A DNA stretch of 7,336 nt from Planctomycetota bacterium (GTDB lineage: Bacteria > Planctomycetota > Planctomycetia > Planctomycetales > Planctomycetaceae), in the NCBI GenBank assembly GCA_027622115.1, contig JAQBZS010000345.1, forward strand, positions 1 to 7,336. Reading direction: 5' to 3'. Position 1 is the stretch's first letter. The number at the start of each line of letters is the position of its first letter. The notes under the pieces are model-generated. The model was not told the DNA's origin and ran no database searches. It saw only the letters and a list, made by a program, of their open reading frames with translations. Below are positions 1 through 5,902 of this stretch, in pieces. The translations under genes were made by a program, and so were the position numbers.

Positions 1-246
1 GTCAAAATCGGCGAGCGAACCTGGAACCTCGAACGACTCTGGAACAACAAAGCCGGACTGACGCGAGCCGATGATTCGCTTCCCAAACGACTGCTGACAG
101 AGGGCCACAAAGCAGGTCCGTCCGCCGGAGTGACCGTCGATCTGGAGAAAATGCTGGACGAGTACTACTTAGGCCGAGGCTGGGACAATGCCGGCACTCC
201 TTCGCAAGAGAAGCTTCAGGAACTCGGACTGGCGGCGATTGGGTGA
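1..246 (+). CDS. Aldehyde ferredoxin oxidoreductase, C-terminal end (partial)
   Basis: This open frame enters from the left edge in frame 1 and ends at TGA 244-246, giving 81 residues of the C-terminus. The pattern GERTWNLERLWN, then TRADDSLPKRLL, then LEKMLDEYY, RGWD and a closing KLQELGL is characteristic of the C-terminal domain of tungsten-pterin aldehyde ferredoxin oxidoreductases. These cytoplasmic enzymes oxidise aldehydes to carboxylic acids and pass electrons to ferredoxin. The family is usually about 600 residues, so roughly the first 520 lie outside the window, including the iron-sulfur and cofactor-binding parts. The visible end looks intact, with the stop where family members normally end. 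No terminator is evident after the stop. The substrate cannot be told from this part. The family assignment rests on my recognition of the conserved C-terminal motif. Confidence 0.88.
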   Translation, partial: VKIGERTWNLERLWNNKAGLTRADDSLPKRLLTEGHKAGPSAGVTVDLEKMLDEYYLGRGWDNAGTPSQEKLQELGLAAIG

Positions 247-531
247 GATTCGGCGACAGGAACGGCTGAGAAAACGTACGTCGGGCTCCTTTAGCGGAGA
301 AGGCGCGACTGACCTCGACACCTGTGCAAATGGCGAGTGGATCGATTACCGGCCCGGTCCGATGACTCTGATCGTGGATCAGTTGGTGAAAGCCGAACAA
401 GCTTCGACATTTCCGAAGGTGACGGAACTCCGGAACAACGCGGTGTGCGTGAAATCGAGAAGCTGCAACGCATGCTTCGAAAGCAGGCGGTGGTCGGTGA
501 CGGCAAAGTCGGACGGAACATCGAGCAAGGG
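247..531. other. Gene-less stretch, possible dispersed planctomycete repeat
   Basis: I see no credible gene on either strand here. Open frames run through on both strands (188-826 + and 2-400 -), but they overlap the real genes on either side and show no recognisable domain. The segment around 277-360, which contains CTCCTTTAGCGGAG at 287-300 (CTCC and GGAG arms around a 6-nt loop), resembles sequence I have seen repeatedly between planctomycete genes and in short 'hypothetical proteins' translated from them. That is a recollection, not a search result. The right end of the stretch abuts the point at 531/532 where the restriction-enzyme remnant loses its similarity, so repeat-mediated rearrangement is possible. 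Confidence 0.3.
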
Positions 532-699
532 ATATCCGCTGTCACGAAAGTCTTTCACCTTTCGACGAAGTTGCGCGACCAACGGCGGCATCAACTTGTC
601 CATCGTCGTATCGCGCAACGCTTCGTCAGCCGGAAACCAGCGAACGGCGGGGTCGAGGATTTCGTGTGGAGAATCGGGAAAATCTGGATGCAGTGCCAT
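379..699 (-). pseudogene. Truncated N-terminus of a type III restriction-type helicase/nuclease
   Basis: The frame opens with MALHPDFPDSPHEILDPAVRW followed by FPADEAL, MDKLMPPLVAQLR and KVKDFRDSGY (residues 1-56, positions 532-699). I recognise this as the N-terminal lead-in of large type III restriction endonuclease/DEAD-helicase proteins, normally near 900 residues or more. After Tyr56 the similarity stops and the remaining 50 residues are low-complexity-like and unrelated, ending at 379. No Walker A, DEAD box or nuclease motif is present, so the product cannot be an active restriction enzyme. Its ATG directly abuts the TAA of the upstream 44-residue ORF (TAAATG), which suggests former translational coupling. 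The break at about 531 coincides with the start of sequence that may be a dispersed repeat. A short functional peptide is possible but less likely than a deletion remnant. Confidence 0.55.
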
Positions 700-700
700 T
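685..700. repeat. 16-bp direct repeat, copy 1
   Basis: The sequence TGGATGCAGTGCCATT occurs exactly here and again at 1280-1295. On the minus strand both copies read as a start codon followed by Ala-Leu-His-Pro. This copy is the real start of the truncated restriction-type gene. Confidence 0.8.
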
Positions 701-834
701 TACTTGACTGCCTCCGTCGCTTGCGATTCTTCTGCCAACAGGCGAAAGGCCTTGCCATTGCGAACAATCACCGCGCATGGCCCAAGGCGTCGCTTTTTTT
801 CGAAAGCCTGCGCACGTTGCTGTTGATCAGTCAT
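700..834 (-). CDS. Small hypothetical protein (44 aa) overlapping the protease gene
   Basis: This 44-residue product begins MTDQQQRAQAFEKKRRLG and ends in ESQATEAVK. I chose ATG 832-834 because it overlaps the protease stop in ATGACTGA, an 8-nt overlap typical of translational coupling. The same frame is open further upstream, but that part lies inside the protease gene and is probably shadow. The sequence has a charged, probably helical N-terminal half (residues 3-16), a single cysteine (Cys20), then a short hydrophobic run around residues 21-32 (AVIVRNGKAFRLL) that could be a beta-hairpin. No signal peptide or membrane segment is visible. The stop TAA touches the ATG of the restriction-enzyme remnant. 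The function is unknown; the position suggests an accessory partner of the protease or of the lost restriction enzyme. I have a weak impression of similar short proteins in other planctomycetes. Confidence 0.5.
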   Translation of the reverse strand: MTDQQQRAQAFEKKRRLGPCAVIVRNGKAFRLLAEESQATEAVK

Positions 835-1252
835 GAATCGCTCGTTGTTGTTGCGCCGAATGAATTCCTTCGTTTTCGATAACACGCAGGGTCTTGAGTC
901 GGACTGCTGGCAATCGCTTGAGTCTTTGGTTCTTCGGATCGACTTCAATTCCTACCGATTCCAGTGCCGTGACGCCCAGGATTGGCTCGACGTCGTCGTC
1001 GCCGAAGATCACGGTTCCAGCAGTCCAATCCCCCATGAATTCGATTTCCGCCGCTGTGACATCCAACTTCAATTCGCTGCCGTCGGCCAGTTCGTACGTG
1101 CGAGATCCTTTCGCTGTCAGGCCGATACTCTCAAGGTGTTTGCGTGGCACGAGCGAATCCATCGCTCCCGTATCAACTAGGAACAGACCTTCCCAGGACC
1201 GGTCGGCATCGGCTGGATTTCGGATCGTAACCGTGACATGTGTCGCTTCCAT
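827..1252 (-). CDS. Clan AA (retropepsin-like) aspartic protease
   Basis: This 141-residue protein has one catalytic motif, Asp27-Thr28-Gly29 in the context LFLVDTGAMDSLVP, and a second conserved block ILGVTALE at residues 91-98. Together these are the signature of single-domain retropepsin-like proteases of the TIGR03698 / AF_0612 type, which must dimerise to form the active site. No signal peptide or transmembrane segment is present, so it is probably cytoplasmic. The frame is open to an ATG at 1294, but I prefer the ATG at 1250-1252: GAAGGAG sits 6 nt upstream, and the extra 14 residues are not family-like and overlap a toxin-gene remnant. Family members I know end near RLPAVRLK (residue 120), so the last 21 residues may be an added tail. 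The natural substrate of this family is unknown to me. It heads an overlapping run with the 44-residue gene and the restriction-enzyme stub. Confidence 0.85.
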   Translation of the reverse strand: MEATHVTVTIRNPADADRSWEGLFLVDTGAMDSLVPRKHLESIGLTAKGSRTYELADGSELKLDVTAAEIEFMGDWTAGTVIFGDDDVEPILGVTALESVGIEVDPKNQRLKRLPAVRLKTLRVIENEGIHSAQQQRAIHD

Positions 1253-1262
1253 TTCTTCTCCT

Positions 1263-1373
1263 TCAAAAGGCCTGTGATTTGGATGCAGTGCCATTATTGA
1301 ACGGTCTCCACGACCAATCGATGTTGCCCGGGCTGTTTTTCATCTTCTCGATCAACTTGTCGCGACGACTCAT
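1263..1373 (-). pseudogene. Stub of a HicA-like mRNA interferase toxin gene
   Basis: The ATG at 1371-1373 opens a 36-residue frame beginning MSRRDKLIEKMKNSPGNI. This closely matches the usual start of HicA toxins (about 60-85 residues; small dsRBD-like mRNA interferases). In HicA the text continues into an Arg-Phe-x-x-Leu segment and then the Gly-Ser-His catalytic region; here it changes after Ile18 to unrelated sequence and stops at 1263. The catalytic His region is missing, so the product cannot be a working toxin. The join lies close to the second copy of the 16-bp repeat (1280-1295). Just upstream, a 15-codon frame (1370-1417) overlaps this ATG by ATGA, but I cannot identify it as a HicB remnant. 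The similarity is only 18 residues long, so the assignment is tentative. Confidence 0.42.
1280..1295. repeat. 16-bp direct repeat, copy 2
   Basis: This is an exact copy of 685-700. It encodes a duplicate of the Met-Ala-Leu-His-Pro start, in frame with the aspartic protease but 14 codons ahead of its likely true start. It lies inside the chimeric tail of the hicA-like stub and may mark a recombination joint. Confidence 0.8.
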
Positions 1374-1393
1374 TTCCTTTTCCCGCCATTGCC

Positions 1394-1419
1394 GACGTGT
1401 ACGTCAATGATCGTCATTG
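1394..1419. promoter_or_regulatory. Two adjacent palindromes upstream of the hicA-like stub
   Basis: GACGT-GT-ACGTC (1394-1405) is followed, sharing one base, by CAATGA-TCG-TCATTG (1405-1419). Both are perfect inverted repeats and lie between the tRNA 3' end and the toxin-like start. The position fits an autoregulatory operator of a toxin-antitoxin unit, but there is no proof and short palindromes also arise by chance. Confidence 0.22.
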
Positions 1420-1457
1420 TGTCATTGCCGAAGACGATTGCCGACAACTGAGCAAAG

Positions 1458-1531
1458 CACGCCCGGTAGGATTCGAACCTACGACCTGCGGATTAGAAGT
1501 CCGCTGCTCTATCCAGCTGAGCTACGGGCGC
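1458..1531 (-). tRNA. tRNA-Arg (anticodon UCU)
   Basis: A complete 74-nt cloverleaf can be drawn on the minus strand. The acceptor arm GCGCCCG pairs with CGGGCGT, with one G-U at the end. The D arm is GCTC/GAGC with a 9-nt loop. The anticodon stem GCGGA/TCCGC closes the loop CTTCTAA, giving anticodon TCT, which reads AGA (and AGG by wobble). The T arm is GTAGG-TTCGAAT-CCTAC. The discriminator base is G and the 3' CCA is not encoded. It appears functional. The sequence immediately 3' of it leads into decayed toxin and restriction genes, which is the usual arrangement when an element has integrated at a tRNA. Confidence 0.96.
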
Positions 1532-1553
1532 AATTGGGCAATCGACCGGTGAG

Positions 1554-1559
1554 ATTATC
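1554..1559 (-). promoter_or_regulatory. Possible -10 box for tRNA-Arg
   Basis: On the minus strand GATAAT lies 22 nt ahead of the mature tRNA 5' end, a spacing suitable for a short precursor leader. I do not see a convincing -35 box at the right distance, so this is a weak call. Confidence 0.3.
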
Positions 1560-1725
1560 CGAAAACGCAGTCCAAGCAATCGACCAACCTGACCAAGTGG
1601 CTGATTTCGGCGAATTCGGCGGTCAAGCAGCAGTTGGCGACATACGATGTCCGGAGAACTGCTCCACGACGAGCACATACGTATGATCTGGGGATTTCGT
1701 AGCCACTTTTCAACCGGGCATCGCC

Positions 1726-3828
1726 TCAACGATCCGCAGCAACGGTCAGACGGGCACGTCGAACGGCGAAACAGTCGTCGCCGGAAAAGACCAAGTGCAT
1801 GTCTCGGCCGTCCGCGCTGATCCACTTCGTGGGAATGCTGGACGATTCACCGGGACCGACATCCCACTTTTCCGTGAAGTACACCGTGGTCCACGGCCCC
1901 CACAGTTCCGGGGCATCGTAAATCGCAAAGCCGCCTTTGAACCGCGTGTCGCCACCGGGAATGATTTGACACCACAGGTAACGTCGCAGCGAGGAGTTGT
2001 AACTGATTCCGGATCGATAGCACCGTCGCGGATGCGTGAACACCGGCTTACGAAGGGTGATGTCCTCGCTCCATGTCGCGTCACCGTTGGTCAGGCCGGC
2101 GAAGAACTCGTACCGATTCCGCTGTGTAATTCCGTCTGTCGGCACCCGTGCCAGCACCATCCCGTCGGCAGGCTGGTACGCGCTGTCGTGATCGTGCGAA
2201 ACGACATACACGAATGAATCGCGGGCACCTTCGTAGTTGCGGCCAAAGTTGAGGAACGTGGGGCAGCCAAAGCTGGTTTTGAACTTCCAATCCGCCCAAG
2301 TCCATGTGAGTCCGTGATCCTTCGACCAAGCAAGTTGCGAGTTTCCCGTGTTGCGGACCAGCAGATACAGCACGCCGTCGACCATCAGCAGTCCACTGGC
2401 CTTGGCTCCACTCGCGCCGCCACCGGTTCGTTCCACGTCGCGCGAGCGAACATTGATCCCCCGAAAATCACTTGGTCCTCCCGTCACGCGACACAGCCCC
2501 ATGCTCAACTTCTTATCGACAAACGGCGCGAAGCCGCGTCCGTCTCCGTAGGCCGTGTAGAGGTGATCGTCGTCGCCCCACGTCAACGACCAGTTGTCGC
2601 CGCCGCGCGCGTGACGCACGATCGACGCGGCGGGCGCCCAGGCAATGCCGGTGATGCTTGAACTTGCCGGGTACGGGGCGTTCGGAAACCGGGACGCGTT
2701 GTCGGCTGGAGCTTCGTCGAGCGGCTCAACGGACGGATCGCGATCGTCGTCGGGAAGTACCGCGGTCGCGATCGGTTCAAGAAACGGTGCAAGCACGTCG
2801 TAATGGCCGGACCAGTTGCGATTCCAAGACCGGCCCGCACGGCTGGCGACGATTTCCAGACTCGGGATGACCACGATCAGACTGTCGTACAGACCCCACG
2901 ACCAATACGCGTCTCGCGGCACGTGCTTGAGCGTGCCGTCGGCGTTGTTCCACCACAACAGACCGTAATGATCCGACGCGTTGCCATAGTTCTTCGGATC
3001 GACTTTCGGCAGACCGACCACCGCTTTGATTGTTGTTCCCGCCTGTTTCACGAAGTCCGCGGGAATGATCTGAGTGCCGTTCCACCGACCAGCGTTGAGG
3101 TACAGCAGCCCGATCCGGGCCATCGCATCCACGTTGGCACTGATTCCAGACCCGAATTCGCGCCGAGCGATCCCCTTGATTTCCTTCGAGCGATAGCTGT
3201 TCTTTCGCCAGGCGAGATCCTTGCGAGTGATCCCCAGCGGCGTGAAGACCCGCTCGAACATCAGCGCATCGACGTCCTTGCCGTAAGCCAGCGTCACGCA
3301 TTCGGCCAGCCAGTTGGGACCGCCGTCGCTGTAGTTCCACTTCGTCCCCGGTTCGAAGATCAACTTCGTGTAGCCACCTGGTTTCTCGAACCCGGCTGTC
3401 TGAGTGGCCAGATGCTGAATCGTGATCCGTTCGATCCACCCGGTCTTCGCGTTTGACGCAGGCGGCAAGGCGAACGTGGGATGATGTTTCGCCACCGGGT
3501 CCGTCAGGGCGATCTTGCGATCCGCAATCGCCAGACCCAGAGCGGTCACACCGATGGACTTGGTGGTCGACTTCAGGTCATACCGCTGATGTTGATCGCC
3601 CCACGACAGGACCAATTTGCCGCCGCGCGTGATGAAGCCCGACCCGCCGCCGGTCAACGCGTAGTCACGAGCTTTCCGCAGCTTCGCTTCGTCCAGCCCG
3701 ACTTCCTTGGGCAAGGCGCGGACCCAGTCCTTTCCCGGCAAGACTGTTTCCGCGGCCGCAGTCGACCGGCAGCAGGCGAAGCATCCGGACATCACACAGA
3801 GGATGAATCGAAGCCGTGGAATCTCCAT
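1726..3828 (-). CDS. Exported serine hydrolase (beta-lactamase-like) fused to a DUF4185-like domain
   Basis: A 700-residue protein with two parts. Residues 1-26 look like a Sec signal peptide (hydrophobic run at 8-20, Ala-Ala-Ala near 24-26). Residues about 40-350 form a class C beta-lactamase/S12-like serine hydrolase: the nucleophile motif Ser87-Thr-Thr-Lys90, the second motif Tyr166-Ser-Asp168 (Asp where beta-lactamases usually have Asn), and a Trp321-Gly322 segment in the place of the KTG-type strand. Residues about 390-695 form a DUF4185-like, probably beta-propeller domain, with DNWSLTWGDDDHLYTAYGDG (421-440), KLSMGLCRV, and LAWSKDHGLTWTW resembling an Asp-box. The variant motifs make a peptidase or esterase role more likely than antibiotic hydrolysis; the substrate is unknown. 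The DUF4185 part may bind glycan, also unproven. The start at 3828 is supported by GGGAG (3835-3839) 6 nt upstream. It lies 43 nt after the DUF1552 gene, so co-transcription is likely. Confidence 0.88.
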   Translation of the reverse strand: MEIPRLRFILCVMSGCFACCRSTAAAETVLPGKDWVRALPKEVGLDEAKLRKARDYALTGGGSGFITRGGKLVLSWGDQHQRYDLKSTTKSIGVTALGLAIADRKIALTDPVAKHHPTFALPPASNAKTGWIERITIQHLATQTAGFEKPGGYTKLIFEPGTKWNYSDGGPNWLAECVTLAYGKDVDALMFERVFTPLGITRKDLAWRKNSYRSKEIKGIARREFGSGISANVDAMARIGLLYLNAGRWNGTQIIPADFVKQAGTTIKAVVGLPKVDPKNYGNASDHYGLLWWNNADGTLKHVPRDAYWSWGLYDSLIVVIPSLEIVASRAGRSWNRNWSGHYDVLAPFLEPIATAVLPDDDRDPSVEPLDEAPADNASRFPNAPYPASSSITGIAWAPAASIVRHARGGDNWSLTWGDDDHLYTAYGDGRGFAPFVDKKLSMGLCRVTGGPSDFRGINVRSRDVERTGGGASGAKASGLLMVDGVLYLLVRNTGNSQLAWSKDHGLTWTWADWKFKTSFGCPTFLNFGRNYEGARDSFVYVVSHDHDSAYQPADGMVLARVPTDGITQRNRYEFFAGLTNGDATWSEDITLRKPVFTHPRRCYRSGISYNSSLRRYLWCQIIPGGDTRFKGGFAIYDAPELWGPWTTVYFTEKWDVGPGESSSIPTKWISADGRDMHLVFSGDDCFAVRRARLTVAADR

Positions 3829-3871
3829 TTACAACTCCCGACCCAATAGTTGAACTCCTTCGGAGTACGCC

Positions 3872-5293
3872 TCAGGCGCGAATCCGGTCAATAGCCCGTG
3901 CGTCCCGCTTTTCAGGCCCGAGACGCTTCGTGGCACCCATCGCCGTCAGCATCGTGTTGTAGACGTCCAATCCCTCGGCCTTGACGTCGAGAATCTGACC
4001 GGTCTTGAACCGCCCGCCCGCTCCCGTGACGGCATGGAAGACTCCGGAAAGTTCGCGCTTCACGTCGTTGTGGCGACCGTCGCCGGATTCGGTCGAGATC
4101 GTAAACAGCGAATTGTCGAGGATCGTCCGCCCGTTGGCTTCAACGCTGTCGCGATTGTCGAGCTTACTCAGGAAATACGCGACTTCGCCCAGCTTCATGT
4201 GGACGTGTGCCCGCAACTGCTCGTTCTTCTTTTTCTCGTTGAATTGATGCCACCACTCATGACTGCAACCGCCCGACCCCGATTTTCGGTGCTGAGCCGC
4301 ATCGTCAAACTGAAAGACTTTCTTACCGCTATATTCGTAATCGCCCTTCAGCCGGATCCGCTCGCCGGCCGCGAGGAAGGTGATGGACCCAAAGCGAACG
4401 CGGTCCGTCTGAATCGCCAAGGCGTACAGATCGGCGGTGAGTCGCCATTCGGTGGTCAGTTCTTCGAGCGTAATATCGATGCCCTCGCCACCGGGATCGG
4501 CCGGGCCGCCGTGCGGGACATCCGATCGCGGCGGAACAGGCGGAGCGTCTTTGGACTTCGCGTGGAGCGAATAGGCTCGCTGCTCGAACTCGCGAATGCG
4601 TTCCAGATGTTCGGCCACTCTCACCTTCGACGCGGCGCTCAGCGGAGAATTCTGACTGGTGTAAAAGCGGTACTGATCGACCACCGTGTCGAGCACGCTG
4701 CGTCGCATGCGTTGGCGTAATTCGTCGGCCGTGTTCGACGATCCAACGAATCCAAAGACCCGGTCAAACAGATCGCGCGGCTTCTCCTGCATGGATGCCG
4801 CGACGGTCCCGTCTGGGTTGTAGCTATGCACGTAGCGGCTCACGCGGCTGCGGCGGAAAAACGTGCCGGCGACGAGAGTCGGCACCATGCCTGCCGGAAG
4901 TCCTTTGGCGTAGTGAGTGCGGCGAATGACCTGATCAATCGACGGGCCGCCGGCTCGCGCTTCACCATCCGGTGGTTCCGCCGTGAATGCCGCCGAAGCT
5001 CCGTCGTAATGGGCATTGATACCTTTTTCATCGCAGCGAACGTGATCGACGTTGCGCATGATGAGCAGCTTGTCACGCAATGGCGCCAGCGGTTCGAACA
5101 CGCCCGCGAAGCCTTCCGTTTGCAATGGCGCCGGAATGCCGAGCCCGAAGAATACGTTGAATGCCCGCATGGGAACCTGGGCAGCCGGTGCGGCCAAGGT
5201 CGGCGTCTGCAGCATCTCTTCCAAAAGCGGAAGCCCAATTGTGGCGGTGCCGAGGCTCTTGAGCATCGTGCGACGGGAGAGTGGCGTTTTCAT
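3872..5293 (-). CDS. DUF1552 family protein with twin-arginine leader
   Basis: A 473-residue protein whose start, SRRTMLKSLGTATIGLPLLEEML, is the twin-arginine (Arg7-Arg8) export/anchor leader typical of planctomycete DUF1552 proteins. Family landmarks follow in order: the NVDHVR segment near 81-86, SHEWWHQ at 334-340, ILDNSLFTISTESGDGRHND at 371-390 (the usual 'LLDNS...SGMSDGN.H' block), GAGGRFKTG at 404-412, and a C-terminal DVYNTMLTAMG. The length is normal for the family. DUF1552 proteins are abundant in Planctomycetes and are usually paired with a large DUF1592-type cytochrome-like protein; the biochemical role is not established. No such partner is present on this strand within the window: about 600 nt upstream is empty. 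The start codon has no strong Shine-Dalgarno (GGAAA about 8 nt away). It is probably the first gene of a two-gene unit with the serine hydrolase. Confidence 0.9.
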   Translation of the reverse strand: MKTPLSRRTMLKSLGTATIGLPLLEEMLQTPTLAAPAAQVPMRAFNVFFGLGIPAPLQTEGFAGVFEPLAPLRDKLLIMRNVDHVRCDEKGINAHYDGASAAFTAEPPDGEARAGGPSIDQVIRRTHYAKGLPAGMVPTLVAGTFFRRSRVSRYVHSYNPDGTVAASMQEKPRDLFDRVFGFVGSSNTADELRQRMRRSVLDTVVDQYRFYTSQNSPLSAASKVRVAEHLERIREFEQRAYSLHAKSKDAPPVPPRSDVPHGGPADPGGEGIDITLEELTTEWRLTADLYALAIQTDRVRFGSITFLAAGERIRLKGDYEYSGKKVFQFDDAAQHRKSGSGGCSHEWWHQFNEKKKNEQLRAHVHMKLGEVAYFLSKLDNRDSVEANGRTILDNSLFTISTESGDGRHNDVKRELSGVFHAVTGAGGRFKTGQILDVKAEGLDVYNTMLTAMGATKRLGPEKRDARAIDRIRA

Positions 5294-5344
5294 GGGACGG
5301 GTTTCCGGTTTCGGTGGTGTTTGGGTCGGTCAACTCGGACGAGG

Positions 5345-5361
5345 TCGTAAGCCTGATCCCC
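5345..5361 (-). repeat. Imperfect inverted copy of the terminal-element leader
   Basis: TCGTAAGCCTGA at 5345-5356 is the exact reverse complement of 7258-7269. After one extra T, CCCC (5358-5361) matches the complement of GGGG at 7254-7257. The match is 16 of 17 with one insertion. It ends before the long palindromic arm, so only the leader is shared. Confidence 0.45.
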
Positions 5362-5831
5362 AAGTCCCGGACTCGCGTAGTTTCGAAGATACGTCGAATC
5401 GAACTCACTCGTTGGTGTCGGGAATTGTCGCTTCACTTGCTGTAATTCGCCAATCAAACCCCGTTTTTGGCTCGCGGCCCACCCTACCGGGAATCATCCG
5501 TGCTGGGCACACCGCCCGAGCCGACAAGATTCCGGAATGCAAGGGAGCCCATATGACTGCCAATTTCCTTGGTTGACGAATCTCACTTTTTTGGGCAGAG
5601 GTGTTTCCAATCCACTCAAATGCGGATAGAAAGACGTGTGTCCCGTCGAGCGATTCAGGGGGTTTCAGACCACTTGTGCTCTCGGTGGGCACGGCACGGG
5701 TTTGCTCGTGACACGGATCAAGCAAGAAGACAGCGGCATGCCTCGTCTGGGCAAGACGTTCAAACAGCATTCATGGCTTATCGTCATCACGCTTGGGAAG
5801 TTGAAATGAGCGGTTCGGGTTGGCGGAATGT

Positions 5832-5860
5832 TTGCGATTGGCGGGCGTAAACGGTTAACG
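5832..5860 (+). promoter_or_regulatory. Possible promoter of the cold-shock gene
   Basis: TTGCGA (5832-5837) and TTAACG (5855-5860) are separated by 17 nt and would give a leader of about 35-40 nt. The -10 match is only moderate. No long cold-shock 5' leader like that of E. coli cspA is evident with this start. Confidence 0.28.
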
Positions 5861-5902
5861 CTTTGGTGGTCGCGTTTCTACTTTTAAGATCGGGTGGAGT
5901 TA

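Larger units (their letters stand above)
5294..5902. other. Non-coding intergenic region between divergent genes
   Basis: This stretch separates the minus-strand DUF1552 gene from the plus-strand cold-shock gene. The longest frames (5405-5770 - and 5569-5850 +) show no known domain and no credible ribosome binding site, and their composition looks like chance. I noticed CACGGG-TTTG-CTCGTG (5696-5711), a small hairpin with one G-T pair, and a fragment at 5345-5361 related to the element at the right end of the window. Parts around 5460-5570 resemble text I have seen between other planctomycete genes, which may mean a dispersed repeat. The region must also contain promoters for both flanking genes. 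Confidence 0.5.

Noticed and set aside
188..826. Long plus-strand open frame of 212 codons
   Set aside because: It overlaps the end of the aldehyde oxidoreductase gene and runs antisense to the restriction stub and small ORF. It is rich in Ser, Arg and Cys and has no recognisable domain, so it is a shadow frame.
1458..1531. Duplicate of the tRNA 3' end as a second att site
   Set aside because: I looked for another copy of the T-arm and acceptor sequence in the window and found none; if one existed it lies outside.
1676..1685. 10-bp palindrome CATACGTATG downstream of the serine hydrolase gene
   Set aside because: It is short and isolated with no partner site or promoter. A palindrome this short is expected by chance.
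1726..3828. Lipoprotein signal at Cys16, Cys19 or Cys20 of the serine hydrolase
   Set aside because: The residues before Cys16 (Met-Ser-Gly) do not make a good lipobox, and an Ala-rich signal peptidase I site follows at about residue 26.
3854..3866. ACTCC-TTC-GGAGT hairpin between the DUF1552 and hydrolase genes
   Set aside because: It has only a 5-bp stem and no T-run, so it does not look like a terminator and does not argue against co-transcription.
5405..5770. 121-codon minus-strand open frame in the intergenic region
   Set aside because: There is no ribosome binding site, domain or plausible composition. It could be translated repeat sequence, but nothing supports a real protein.
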